From assembly GCA_017473615.1 (NCBI GenBank), contig JAFUKL010000036.1:1-64000 (forward strand): a DNA stretch of 64,000 nucleotides, in the 5' to 3' direction. This DNA comes from Muribaculaceae bacterium (GTDB lineage: Bacteria; Bacteroidota; Bacteroidia; Bacteroidales; Muribaculaceae). The position numbers and the translations under genes were made by a program. The notes under the pieces are model-generated. The model had not been told where the DNA came from and made no database searches. It was given only the letters and a program-made list of their open reading frames with translations. Below, in pieces: positions 45,799 to 54,870 of this stretch; the stretch's first letter is position 1; the number at the start of each line of letters is the position of its first letter.

Positions 45799-46604
45799 CT
45801 GATACCGTAGCCTATCCAATAACCGTAGCCTCCTTGAATGTTGGTATAAAGATTGGTTTGCTGCTTGAAGAATATATTTGAGCCGAAATTAACGATGTTG
45901 TCGTAATCACACCATATATCATAGCTTTCTTTATTGATGCGTGATAATCTCACTTCTACAACAGAGCCAATCGGAAAATAAGGTATATAATCTTTTGTGG
46001 TTTTGAGTTTGGCACGGTATAGCGGTATGGATATTTTGCCATCGGAAGGACGGGTACTGATTGTGCCGAGGAATGAGGGGTAAAACCTGCTTTCGGTGTT
46101 GTATTCCCGGTATCTTATCCTGAAATAGTCGGTTTCGTCTCTATCAGGCGTAAAATGAACGTTTATGGAACGTAGTGTATCATTGTCTTCCACATTCCCT
46201 ACGGATATAGAGTCTATTTCAATAGGAGTGGGAACGGTGGTCTTTGCCGTGGCTTTCATGCCTTTGTATTCAACCTCTAATGTGTAGGTCTTTCCTGCCT
46301 CTCCTCTGAAGTCATAACTTATGTAGGAGTAGGGCGGAAAATAACGTTTGTCCGGGCTGCCGGTCAAGATATATGTTTTGTCGTCGAAATGTATGCTGAC
46401 CTTTGCCCAGCGTACCATAAAATCGGCGACTTCGTCTCCGTCATTGTCGATATTTCCGCTCAAACTTACCAAGACAACGGGAAACTCTCCGTTTTCAATC
46501 CATCCTTCGATAACGAGTTTTTGTTCCTCGGCAGGATATTCCTTGCTGCATGAAGCAAGAATATTAAGTAGCAGTAATAGGATTATTGCGATTTGACTTT
46601 TCAT
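45771..46604 (-). CDS. DUF4249 lipoprotein
   Basis: 277 aa. The lipobox is ILASC with Cys at ~19. The mature part is beta-rich: KLVIEGWIENGEFPVVLVSL, then EAGKTYTLEVEYKGMKATAK, then TDYFRIRYREYNT, the typical DUF4249 order. These lipoproteins pair with a TonB receptor and probably act at the outer membrane in substrate capture. It starts 4 bp after the receptor stop. Its last nine codons lie inside the right 29-bp repeat and are therefore intact. Confidence 0.85.
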   Translation of the reverse strand: MKSQIAIILLLLLNILASCSKEYPAEEQKLVIEGWIENGEFPVVLVSLSGNIDNDGDEVADFMVRWAKVSIHFDDKTYILTGSPDKRYFPPYSYISYDFRGEAGKTYTLEVEYKGMKATAKTTVPTPIEIDSISVGNVEDNDTLRSINVHFTPDRDETDYFRIRYREYNTESRFYPSFLGTISTRPSDGKISIPLYRAKLKTTKDYIPYFPIGSVVEVRLSRINKESYDIWCDYDNIVNFGSNIFFKQQTNLYTNIQGGYGYWIGYGISKSRIKTTK

Positions 46605-46608
46605 GTGC

Positions 46609-48654
46609 TTAAAACTCTATGCGGTAACTGATAGACGGTAAAATTTTGAACATGGTGGAAACCTCCTTGAATTTGAATGTGGCATCATCTTCGGAATAGG
46701 AGAAGTATTGCAGCATGACATTCTTATTTGCATAGGCGTTTACTATGGATAAATTCAGGGAATGTGCGTATTTGCCGAAAGCTTTGCGTGGCAGTGTACA
46801 TGTAGCTGACAGATCTAATCTGTGATAATCGGGCAGATGCCAAGAATTATACTCTCCGTAGTTACACATGATGTTTTCCCCCAGCATAAATACCGAAAGT
46901 ATGGGTGTGGTGGGTGTTCCTGATGCAAAAACGAAGTTGGATGCAAAAGACCAAATATTATTGAGCTTGTAATTTACCGTGACTGAAAGATTGTGCAATT
47001 GTTCACCGGAAGACGGTACGTAACCATCGGCAAGTTCCGGTATCTTTCTTCTTGCTATTCCGAGAGAGTAGCTTAGCCATCCTGAAAGTTTTCCAAATTG
47101 TTTTTGCAGCATTATATCTATTCCGGTATTGAATCCGGTGGTATTCAGAAGATTGTCGTAAGCGTCAAATTCATTGTATATCATACTCATGACCGAACCG
47201 TTGAATTCGGGTTGGTCGAGTATGCGTTTGTAATAGGTCTCTATGACGAAGTTAAGGTTGAAAGGTTTTATCTTATGTTTCCACGATGCTGATATGCCAA
47301 AAGCTTTCTGCTTTTTCATCTTTGAGTTTGCCAAGAACCAGAAATCGGTGGGTAGTCCATTGGAAGAAAAACCGGTTTGGTGCAGATATTGACTGTATAT
47401 GCCGGTGTGGACGGCTATTGCACCTGTTCCGGGTGTCGTGAATCGTAATGTTAAAAGCGGGTCAGCCGACACATTGTCATAATCTGAAGTATGATAATAT
47501 GTAGCTTTTATACCCGCTCTCAGTTCCCAGTTTTCATGAAATAGATAATCTAATTCGCCATGTAGGCGGCTTTCTGTTGCACTATAGTGCGAATCGCTTG
47601 TGTGGTTTTCGTCAGGCATACCGCTAATATTGCTGTTGTTTTCCAGCAGACGGTAGTATTCTAATGCACAGCCTGTATTAAATGATAATTTTTTTCCTAA
47701 GGCAACGGTGATTTTTTCTTTTGCTGAAAAGTGTGAGATTTCGGCAGGAATACCGATGTTAAATTCCGGCATTTGGAGCTGTAGTTCATTTTTTAAGTCG
47801 GAAAAGGAAATGCTGCTTTTATGATAGGTCTTTCCGGTATGTTCCCAAGATGCAGAAATGGCAGTGTTGTCCCAACCCATTTTTAGATTGAGAAAACTTT
47901 CCTTATTGTAGCATTTTAGCCTGTCCTGTCCGAGCAATGCGTTTATTGATAGCGTGTTTGCCTTATTCTTCTTATAGATGAACGTGAGATTGGTGTCGAA
48001 AAAATCATAATTGATTTTATTGTCTTTGTTTTCCATAAGACCGGAATACAAGGTGTTCAGGTAGGATAATCTGCCGGAGAGGATAAGAGCGCATTGGGAT
48101 GATAAGGGAATGGACAGAGATGTTCCCGAGGAAATGAGACCTATATTGGCACTGCCTGTGAATTTCTTTATTGGCACGTTATGTGGCATGACTGATATTT
48201 TTCCGCCGAGCCTATTGGCAAAATCAGCTGAATGTATGCTCTTTTCAAGAGAAACGGAAGAAAAATGGTCGTTATTGCAAGCAGAAAAAATACCCAATAA
48301 ATGATATGGATAGAATAATGTGGCTTCATCCATTTCTATGGCAGTGTGTGAGAAGTCACATCCCTGAACGGATGTCCCGGTAGTGTAATCGCTGTTGGTC
48401 TTGACACCGGGTAATAGCTGTATGTATTTGAAAGCGTCGGCACTGCCCAAAATATTTACTTGCCTGCTGAGGTTGTGGGTCGATAGGCTTATCTTATCGC
48501 CGTGGCGTGAAATGGATGTGGCATTATGTGCTTTAGCCGTGACAGTGATTTCCTGTATGGTGTCGTTTATCAGCGTAGGTTTGGTATCTTGTGCTTTAAT
48601 ACCCGCCGATAAAAGAATAGCGAACAATAGTAATATGCAGTTACGTGGGTTCAT
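46609..48654 (-). CDS. TonB-dependent outer-membrane receptor
   Basis: 681 aa with a signal peptide (LLSAGIKAQ). The plug domain spans ~35-160 (DTIQEITVTAKAHN; GSADAFKYIQLLPGV; GCDFSHTAIEMDEATLFYPY). A barrel of about twenty strands follows, ending in the C-terminal SYRIEF with the aromatic last residue. There is no N-terminal CarboxypepD_reg domain of the SusC type. With the DUF4249 partner it forms an uptake pair for an unknown ligand. It is preceded by a lipoprotein gene 49 bp upstream. Confidence 0.88.
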   Translation of the reverse strand: MNPRNCILLLFAILLSAGIKAQDTKPTLINDTIQEITVTAKAHNATSISRHGDKISLSTHNLSRQVNILGSADAFKYIQLLPGVKTNSDYTTGTSVQGCDFSHTAIEMDEATLFYPYHLLGIFSACNNDHFSSVSLEKSIHSADFANRLGGKISVMPHNVPIKKFTGSANIGLISSGTSLSIPLSSQCALILSGRLSYLNTLYSGLMENKDNKINYDFFDTNLTFIYKKNKANTLSINALLGQDRLKCYNKESFLNLKMGWDNTAISASWEHTGKTYHKSSISFSDLKNELQLQMPEFNIGIPAEISHFSAKEKITVALGKKLSFNTGCALEYYRLLENNSNISGMPDENHTSDSHYSATESRLHGELDYLFHENWELRAGIKATYYHTSDYDNVSADPLLTLRFTTPGTGAIAVHTGIYSQYLHQTGFSSNGLPTDFWFLANSKMKKQKAFGISASWKHKIKPFNLNFVIETYYKRILDQPEFNGSVMSMIYNEFDAYDNLLNTTGFNTGIDIMLQKQFGKLSGWLSYSLGIARRKIPELADGYVPSSGEQLHNLSVTVNYKLNNIWSFASNFVFASGTPTTPILSVFMLGENIMCNYGEYNSWHLPDYHRLDLSATCTLPRKAFGKYAHSLNLSIVNAYANKNVMLQYFSYSEDDATFKFKEVSTMFKILPSISYRIEF

Positions 48655-48703
48655 GCTATGACTATTGTTCGCTGAATTAATAAAAAGAGTGAGTGTGTGT
48701 TAC

Positions 48704-49999
48704 TTAATCGATTCCAAGAATGTTTTTGTAGGAGTCAATCAAGTTGGTAAATAGTGATTCTGTGCTGTAGAAGTTACCGTTTCCGAAATATTCTTCAAAT
48801 GTATAGTTACTTCCATCGTTGAATTGAAGAACCATATAGGTTTCCCAATAGGTGTCAGTATAGCCACCCCAAGTATCTTCTTCGCAGATTGCTTTAAATA
48901 GAACGTCACCTTGCTTCTGATTTTTACGTGCAAAATAGAAAGAGCCTTTTATTGCCTCATTCATTGCTTTAGCATACTTCTTCTCAATTTGTTCTTCATC
49001 GTCATGATTAGAATAATATTCATAAGCGTCATCTCTGTCATTAATTGCTTTGACGATTGCATAAAGAGAGTTGACTTCAGCTTTGACTTGTACACGTCCG
49101 AGAACATCGCTTTCCCCGCTTGCATCGGAGAAGAAATTATCCAAAGCTCTTTCATCGTCATCCTCGATGGCATTCTCGATAGCCGAACGGTTACATAGAT
49201 TATGTCCGTTGATGGTTGCCGAAGCTGTACTTAAAGTCTTATCTCCAACGGTGAACGATTGAGATACGCTTAGCTTGCTGTCGTTACCCTCGATATTGCT
49301 TACGAAAACGAGGTTGGCGATGGCGAGATTAAGATTTGCGCTCATAGTGTGACCTGTAGAGCTGTAGTTTGATTTGAATACTGATTTCAAATGAGTGGTA
49401 TTACCTTCGGTAAGTGTAGTTGTGATTGTTTTCGGCACTTCCACTGATTCGTAACTGTCGATGTCTATAGTGTATTTGTCGCTTGAAGCCGAAATCTTAA
49501 ATTCACAAGATGCTCCGCGGTGACTGAACTTGAAAATCAATGCATCGGAATTTCCTGTGCGTTCCCAGCACCAAGTTCTGTCGTTAGGCTCATAAATACC
49601 TGTGAAATCGGCGAATTTCCACACATCGGAGCTTGATGCGCGAGAATAATTACCGGTATTGATGGCTTTGTGTGTTTTTTTAACGTATGCGTATAGAGGT
49701 TTTGCCGATGAGCGGTTTTCTTCAATTTCAATGTCATAGTCTCCGTATTCCTGAATGAAATCATCAAGAAGAGTCAATACAGCTTTCTGGTCGTTGGCGT
49801 TGAAATATTCAAGGAATAATTCTGCTGTTGTTTCAAAATATTCTCCCGGATTGCTTGTGTCGTCATCCGGTGTTTCAACGATGTCATTGTTGCCCGGAGG
49901 AGTGGTTTCGTTCTCACCTTTTTCGTCATCCTCACAAGCAGCAAACCCTGCACACATAAAAAGCATCAGTAAAATGCTTAACAAATTTAATTTCTTCAT
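48704..49999 (-). CDS. Large acidic lipoprotein (431 aa), first gene of the TonB receptor operon
   Basis: The lipobox is GFAAC (Cys ~21), followed by an Asp/Glu/Pro-rich tether (EDDEKGENETTPPGNNDIVE), which may serve surface export in Bacteroidetes. The remainder has two resembling halves of helical and beta regions: YFETTAELFLEYFNANDQKA near the N-terminus and AIENAIEDDDERALDNFFSD later. I recognise no family. Its position at the head of the operon suggests a surface-exposed ligand-binding or effector protein. Its promoter region is homologous to that of the caspase operon. Confidence 0.78.
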   Translation of the reverse strand: MKKLNLLSILLMLFMCAGFAACEDDEKGENETTPPGNNDIVETPDDDTSNPGEYFETTAELFLEYFNANDQKAVLTLLDDFIQEYGDYDIEIEENRSSAKPLYAYVKKTHKAINTGNYSRASSSDVWKFADFTGIYEPNDRTWCWERTGNSDALIFKFSHRGASCEFKISASSDKYTIDIDSYESVEVPKTITTTLTEGNTTHLKSVFKSNYSSTGHTMSANLNLAIANLVFVSNIEGNDSKLSVSQSFTVGDKTLSTASATINGHNLCNRSAIENAIEDDDERALDNFFSDASGESDVLGRVQVKAEVNSLYAIVKAINDRDDAYEYYSNHDDEEQIEKKYAKAMNEAIKGSFYFARKNQKQGDVLFKAICEEDTWGGYTDTYWETYMVLQFNDGSNYTFEEYFGNGNFYSTESLFTNLIDSYKNILGID

Positions 50000-50038
50000 A
50001 ATTTTTTCCTTATTAATAGGTGTTGTTAATTATCGGTG

Positions 50039-50046
50039 CAAAGGTA
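50039..50046 (-). promoter_or_regulatory. -7 box of the lipoprotein/TonB receptor operon
   Basis: TACCTTTG, initiation near 50033, leader about 34 nt. A G8 tract (50067-50074) preceded by TTG occupies the -33 region. Confidence 0.6.
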
Positions 50047-50059
50047 GGTTAAGATGAGT

Positions 50060-50205
50060 GTATTTACCCCCCCCAATTGTTAAAAATATATAACGAATTG
50101 AAATCGTAGATTATTTAGCTGAAATGAGTGTTTATTTGTCGTGAATATGTGACTGTGTTATAATCTTCTTATTTGGAATTATTCCAAATAATTCTTAGCC
50201 AACGT
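50060..50205 (-). promoter_or_regulatory. Upstream control region homologous to 44557-44700
   Basis: This is the counterpart of the caspase operon region, with the same order of conserved blocks and near-identical spacing to the -7 box. Confidence 0.65.
50169..50191. promoter_or_regulatory. 23-bp palindrome, operator-like, copy B
   Basis: TTATTTGGAAT-T-ATTCCAAATAA, perfect 11-bp arms. It lies 122 bp from the -7 box. Confidence 0.65.
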
Positions 50206-50266
50206 AAACTGCCGTTTTTTTATAAACACAAAAAGGAGGTTTTTATACCTCAAAAAGGTATTGTTT

Positions 50267-50298
50267 TTTGTGTGGTCTTTAAATATTCGCTATCTTTG
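50267..50298 (+). promoter_or_regulatory. Consensus promoter of the glycan gene cluster
   Basis: TTTG at 50267-50270, 20 nt, TATCTTTG at 50291-50298; initiation near 50305. Confidence 0.72.
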
Positions 50299-50325
50299 TG
50301 AAGAATAAGGATATTAGTGAAACGT

Positions 50326-51123
50326 ATGAATCCGAGTAAATTCAAGCAACAGGTTATCGTATCTCTAACCTCATTTCCTGCGGCAATACCGTATGCAGGT
50401 CGGGCTATTCAATCCATACTTGAAGGTTCTGTTCTTCCCGATAAGGTGGTGCTTTATCTTACTTTTTCTCAATTTGAAGAGGAAAGTATAGATGTACCGC
50501 AAGACCTATTGAAGTTGGCAGAGGAAAATCCTCGGTTTGAAATACGTGACTATCCGCAGGATATACGTTCATATAGGAAATTGATACCGGCATTGATTGA
50601 TTTCCCCGATGCTGTGATAGTGACCATTGATGACGATGTGAAATATCATAGGCATATGTTGCGGGATTTACTTCGATTGCATGAAGAGGTGCCGTGTGCG
50701 ATATTAGCACATAGAGCCAAACTGATAATACCTGATAAGCCTTACCGCAAATGGCGTAAGTATAGGTGGTATCATTTTTTACTGAAACGAATTTATTCGG
50801 GATATAGAAACATGCAGACCGGTGTAGGCGGTGTGCTATATCCGCCGCATTCATTGAAGAAGGAGATGCTTGCTGTGGAACTGTTTACCGAATTGGCTCC
50901 TACGACTGATGATATATGGTTTTGGGCAGCCGGAGTTGCCAATGATTATCCTGTTGTACCTGTTCCATTCGGTTATAATAAGCCAAAAGGTTTAGGAAAA
51001 CCGCATAAATTATCGTTGAAAACCACCAATTTCAAATCGGGAACTGATCGAAATGTCTCGGCATTAAAGGCTGTTCTTGAAAGATTCCCGCTTGTTAAAC
51101 AAAAGATGGAAAATGATGAATAA
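50326..51123 (+). CDS. GT-A glycosyltransferase-like protein, tandem copy 1 (265 aa)
   Basis: The protein opens with VIVSLTSFPAAIPYAGRAIQ, then LPDKVVLYLTFSQFEE, and has the metal-binding triad VTIDDDVKYH. A basic middle (DKPYRKWRKYRWYHFLLKRI) may touch the membrane. PTTDDIWFWAAGV is a conserved acceptor-site motif. It is a cytosolic glycosyltransferase of the family found in LPS and capsule loci. The ATG at 50326 (MNPSKFKQQ) is used; a GTG three codons earlier is possible. It overlaps the second copy by 11 bp. Confidence 0.82.
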   Translation: MNPSKFKQQVIVSLTSFPAAIPYAGRAIQSILEGSVLPDKVVLYLTFSQFEEESIDVPQDLLKLAEENPRFEIRDYPQDIRSYRKLIPALIDFPDAVIVTIDDDVKYHRHMLRDLLRLHEEVPCAILAHRAKLIIPDKPYRKWRKYRWYHFLLKRIYSGYRNMQTGVGGVLYPPHSLKKEMLAVELFTELAPTTDDIWFWAAGVANDYPVVPVPFGYNKPKGLGKPHKLSLKTTNFKSGTDRNVSALKAVLERFPLVKQKMENDE

Positions 51124-51913
51124 GAATAACGGTAGAGAAAAGATTGTAGTAACTCTGACTTCATTTCCTGCGGCAATACCGTATGCAGGTCGGGCTATTC
51201 AATCCATTCTTGAAGGTTCTGTTTTGCCCGATAAAATAGTGCTTTATCTCACTTTCTCTCAATTCGAAGAGGACGGTATGGATATACCGCAAGAACTATT
51301 GAAGTTGGCAGAGGAGAATCCTCGATTTGAAATACGAGACTATCCTCGAGATATACGTTCATATAGAAAATTGGTACCGGCGTTGTTGGATTTTCCTGAT
51401 GATGTAATAGTGACTATTGATGATGATGTGATTTACCATACTGATATGCTGAAAGAGTTGTTGCGTGTGCATAAACAGATTCCCAATGCGATAGTTGCTC
51501 ATCGGGTGAGACGTATCAGACCGGATAAACCTTATCGTAAATGGCATAAATATAAATGGTTTTATTTTTTGTTAAAAAGGATTCATGCCGGTTATAGAAA
51601 TTTGCAGACCGGTGTAGGAGGAGTGTTGTATCCTCCACATTGCATGAAACAGGAAATGATAGATGAGGAGTTATTTACAAAGATGGCTCCGACAACTGAT
51701 GATATCTGGTTCTGGGCTGCCGCTGTTGCTAACGGCACGCGTATAGTACCTGTGCCTTTTGGTTGTTACAGACCTGTAGATATAGAAAAACCGAGCGAAT
51801 TGTCTTTAAAAACGGTAAATTTCAGGTCGGGAGTAGATAGGAATGCTACTGTATTGAGAACTATTCTTGAGGAGTATCCTGAAATAAGAGAAAGAATCGG
51901 ATATAAAAAATAA
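51113..51913 (+). CDS. GT-A glycosyltransferase-like protein, tandem copy 2 (266 aa)
   Basis: A paralogue of the preceding gene with the same motifs (VVTLTSFPAAIPYAGRAIQS, VTIDDDVIYH, PTTDDIWFWAAAV) and near-identical N-terminal DNA. A 47-nt stretch (51161-51207) is identical to 50371-50417. The C-terminal halves differ more (YRPVDIEKPSELSLKTVNFR), so acceptor preference may differ. The ATG at 51113 overlaps the first copy's end, suggesting translational coupling. It is 10 bp upstream of a Stealth gene. Confidence 0.82.
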   Translation: MMNKNNGREKIVVTLTSFPAAIPYAGRAIQSILEGSVLPDKIVLYLTFSQFEEDGMDIPQELLKLAEENPRFEIRDYPRDIRSYRKLVPALLDFPDDVIVTIDDDVIYHTDMLKELLRVHKQIPNAIVAHRVRRIRPDKPYRKWHKYKWFYFLLKRIHAGYRNLQTGVGGVLYPPHCMKQEMIDEELFTKMAPTTDDIWFWAAAVANGTRIVPVPFGCYRPVDIEKPSELSLKTVNFRSGVDRNATVLRTILEEYPEIRERIGYKK

Positions 51914-51923
51914 TAGAAGACTG

Positions 51924-52856
51924 ATGGATATTGATTTTGTTTATTTATGGGTTGACGGCAGCGATCCCGTTTGGCAAGCAAAGCGTAATGCATGGATTGG
52001 AAAAGCTGAGAAGAAATCGGCCGTAAATTGTGAGGGCAGATATGCCAATAATGATGAATTGAAATACAGTCTGCGCTCATTGGAAATGTATGCACCTTGG
52101 ATTCGAAAGATTTTTATAGTTACAGATAATCAGATTCCGAGTTGGTTGGATACGTCCCATCCCAGAATTAAAATTATAGATCATAAAGAAATAATGCCGG
52201 CTCAAAGTCTTCCTTGTTTTAATTCACGTCTGATAGAACATTTTTTATGTCATATACCGGATCTTGCCGAGCATTTCTTGTATGGTAATGATGATATGTA
52301 TATAAATAAGCCTGTTTCTCCCGATACATTCTTTGCTTCTGATGGTCTCCCTATTATACGCTTTAATCGCCGTCCTTTCAGAAAATTTTCCTTGTGGTTC
52401 AAAGAAAAGGTCTTATGTAAAAAGCTAAGTAACTATGTTATGGCTATTAAGAATACGGCTGAATTGGTGGAAAGAAAATACGGTATCTATTTTGGAGGAA
52501 AAACGCATCATAATATCGATAGCTATTTGAAAAGCAATTGTTTGCGTGTGAGAGAGGTGTTTAAGGAAGAAATAGGGGCAACATTGCAAAACCGTGTTCG
52601 TAAAGCCGATGATGTGCAGCGTAATATATATTCTTATGTTCCGTTGGCAGAAAAACGAGGACATTTGCATTATGTTACACAAAAGACATCGTTTAGGCTT
52701 CATATTCAAAACAAAAGACACTATGGTAAGTTGGAAAGGTTTAATCCTATTTTCTTTTGTATGAATGATTCGGAATATGCTGAAGATACTGACAGGAGAA
52801 TGGCATCTGAATTTTTGGATAGGCGTTTCCCTGAAAAATCGCAGTTTGAAAAGTAG
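51924..52856 (+). CDS. Stealth-family sugar-phosphate transferase (310 aa), copy 1
   Basis: The Stealth CR1 motif DIDFVYLWVDGSDPVW opens the protein. CR2 follows (RYANNDELKYSLRSLEMYAP, then FIVTDNQIPSWL, and LYGNDDMYI). CR3/CR4 elements include THHNIDSYLK and NPIFFCMND. Stealth proteins are hexose-1-phosphate transferases that make phosphodiester-linked capsular or surface polysaccharides. It ends the plus-strand cluster and its stop is 5 bp from the convergent GT92 stop. Confidence 0.88.
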   Translation: MDIDFVYLWVDGSDPVWQAKRNAWIGKAEKKSAVNCEGRYANNDELKYSLRSLEMYAPWIRKIFIVTDNQIPSWLDTSHPRIKIIDHKEIMPAQSLPCFNSRLIEHFLCHIPDLAEHFLYGNDDMYINKPVSPDTFFASDGLPIIRFNRRPFRKFSLWFKEKVLCKKLSNYVMAIKNTAELVERKYGIYFGGKTHHNIDSYLKSNCLRVREVFKEEIGATLQNRVRKADDVQRNIYSYVPLAEKRGHLHYVTQKTSFRLHIQNKRHYGKLERFNPIFFCMNDSEYAEDTDRRMASEFLDRRFPEKSQFEK

Positions 52857-52861
52857 CTTAT

Positions 52862-53737
52862 TTATTCTGCGATATCGTTAAGGTCATATTTATAAAAGTA
52901 TTCGGTTTCTACAGTCCTGTTTGTTCCGCTGGCTCTTCCGCGAGATTGTTTTTCTATAAATTCTTCGAAAGACCTTACAGCATAATGATTGATACGGATA
53001 ATGTCTTGTAGTGGTTCGCGTGAGCGAAAATTTTTCTTAATGGGATTGCCATGAGTGTCGGAGGCATAACCGGAAATACGTGAAGCTTCGTGGCAGCCGA
53101 TAAGATTATATATTTTTCGTGTATCTACAATACTTTTTACATGTCGATTCAAATAATGGGTTGGTTGTGAGTGACGTTTGAATCGTTCCATCATCGTGCC
53201 GGGAGTTCTTTCTTTAGCTCCGCCGCTGCCGTACACAAGCCAATTAATTTCTACGGCAGGAACGCCCTCAAAACGTTTTAGGAAATCAGGGATAGAATTG
53301 TCTTTTATAGGTACAATGAATTCGTCCAAATCAATGAATGCAATCCATCGGTTCTCCATGCGATGTTTTGCCAAGCAGTCATCGTATGCAGCCAATTGCT
53401 TTCTGTATCCGGGGAAATAGCTGTATTCCACCAATCCGGATTTTATATATGGCTCAAGCACTTCCTTGGTACAGTCGGTACTTTCGTTGTCGTAGATGTA
53501 GAACTTCTCTACGCCATGTTTGTGATGCCATTCTATCCATTCCTTGAAATAAGATCCCTCGTTTTTTGCAATGGCACACACAGCTAAATAATATTTCGGT
53601 TGTGTGTGATCATGTTTAAGTTGATATCTTAGCTTTATGGCATTCCAAAGACCGAAACGTAAAATGCCTCGCCATCTGTTTCGTTCCATTTTACATGGGA
53701 TGACTCCTGCTATGATTTCTGCAAGTACCTTATTCAT
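52862..53737 (-). CDS. Family 92-like glycosyltransferase (291 aa)
   Basis: The motifs YYLAVCAIAKNEGSYFKEWI, WHHKHGVEKFYIYDNESTD and WIAFIDLDEFIVP with a DxD-like site match the DUF23/GT92 pattern. The C-terminal HYAVRSFEEFIEKQSRGRA is also characteristic. GT92 enzymes include galactosyltransferases; the sugar here is unknown. The protein is cytosolic with a short N-terminal amphipathic helix. It starts 11 bp after the upstream Stealth gene. Confidence 0.85.
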   Translation of the reverse strand: MNKVLAEIIAGVIPCKMERNRWRGILRFGLWNAIKLRYQLKHDHTQPKYYLAVCAIAKNEGSYFKEWIEWHHKHGVEKFYIYDNESTDCTKEVLEPYIKSGLVEYSYFPGYRKQLAAYDDCLAKHRMENRWIAFIDLDEFIVPIKDNSIPDFLKRFEGVPAVEINWLVYGSGGAKERTPGTMMERFKRHSQPTHYLNRHVKSIVDTRKIYNLIGCHEASRISGYASDTHGNPIKKNFRSREPLQDIIRINHYAVRSFEEFIEKQSRGRASGTNRTVETEYFYKYDLNDIAE

Positions 53738-53748
53738 GTTGTTGATTG

Positions 53749-54741
53749 TTATAATTCAAAACTTGATTTTTCAGGGAGAATACTCTCAAATGCGTTCTTG
53801 ATTTCTTCCATGACTTGTGCATAATTGCGTATATGTACGTTGTCATTCAAGCATATAAGAGAATAGGATTGTTCGTAGATTGCCTTAATAGCTTGCTTGG
53901 GTCTGAGCATGAGAGGGAACATCTTTGTATCTTTATAGGTGTTGTATGGCTCAAAATTGCCTCGGCAAATCTGCCAAGTGCGAAAAAGTTCCGGTGTATA
54001 ATCGTTTAAAGCTCGGAATCGATTAACCGATGTCTCGGTTAATTCTTTTTCTGCCACAGCCCACACTTCTTCAAAAGTGCTTTTTAGGTAGGGCTGGGCG
54101 TTATGAGGTGTGCGTAATGTGATAAACTTGCCGTAGGGTTTCAGTATATAATTCCATTTTGCTCGTGAGCCGTAGCTTTTATGAAACCATTTATCATGGT
54201 CTCGAGCCATTACTTCTTTTTTGTCAAAGTGCTTATTTATGATTTTCAGATTATTCTTTATCCTTTTATACCATTGAGACCATGAAGGGTTATATAGGAA
54301 TGTGGCGATGTCACAGGGCAGACCGTTCTTGAAAAAACGTTCTTGACTTAAGAAATTTATTATATAAAAATCGTCATTGAAATAAACGAAATGTTCTGCC
54401 AGGTCGGGTATTTTGTGTATGTATCGCTCAATTACGACCGAATTATAAGTAGGCAGGAACTTTTCCGGAATGTAATCCTTATGGTTTACTAAATTGATTT
54501 TAGGATTGTTTTCATTGAGCCATTCCGGTTTTTGTCCACTGGTGACAAAATGAATCTTACGCACCCACGGTGCAAACTTTTCAACTCCCCTAAACCAGTA
54601 TTTTAAAAAGCCATAATCACGGAAACGGGCTTTGGATATGCCGTTTTTTGTGTTTTCCTTTTTCCCTGAGTATTTTGAGAAGTCAGCTTGCCATTTGGGG
54701 TCATCCATGTTCACCCACGTGATTACAAAATCAATATCCAT
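53749..54741 (-). CDS. Stealth-family sugar-phosphate transferase (330 aa), copy 2
   Basis: CR1 is DIDFVITWVNMDDPKWQ. CR2 includes ARFRDYGFLKYWFRGVEKFA, HFVTSGQKPEWL and YFNDDFYI. Further conserved segments are SHKSYGSR-like (WFHKSYGSRAKW) and YSLICLNDN. It is more distant from copy 1 than duplicate genes would be, with a similar C-terminus (ILPEKSSFEL against FPEKSQFEK). First gene of a two-gene minus operon with a -7 box 30 bp upstream. Confidence 0.87.
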   Translation of the reverse strand: MDIDFVITWVNMDDPKWQADFSKYSGKKENTKNGISKARFRDYGFLKYWFRGVEKFAPWVRKIHFVTSGQKPEWLNENNPKINLVNHKDYIPEKFLPTYNSVVIERYIHKIPDLAEHFVYFNDDFYIINFLSQERFFKNGLPCDIATFLYNPSWSQWYKRIKNNLKIINKHFDKKEVMARDHDKWFHKSYGSRAKWNYILKPYGKFITLRTPHNAQPYLKSTFEEVWAVAEKELTETSVNRFRALNDYTPELFRTWQICRGNFEPYNTYKDTKMFPLMLRPKQAIKAIYEQSYSLICLNDNVHIRNYAQVMEEIKNAFESILPEKSSFEL

Positions 54742-54770
54742 CTGTCAGTGTCGTAATTGTTCTACGTTTG

Positions 54771-54778
54771 CAAAGTTA
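54771..54778 (-). promoter_or_regulatory. -7 box of the Stealth-GT92 operon
   Basis: TAACTTTG on the minus strand, initiation near 54765, leader about 24 nt. Confidence 0.5.
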
Positions 54779-54870
54779 AGATAAATTCCGGATATAAACA
54801 GAGAATCCATTCTGAATTTATGGAAACAGTTCAGAACGGATTCATTTTTTGATGGAAATTTCGAAAGTAC

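Larger units (their letters stand above)
50000..50325. other. Divergent intergenic region with two promoters
   Basis: 326 bp. It holds the -7 box for the minus operon (50039-50046), the homologous control region (50060-50205), and the plus-strand promoter (50267-50298). No ORF. Confidence 0.6.
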
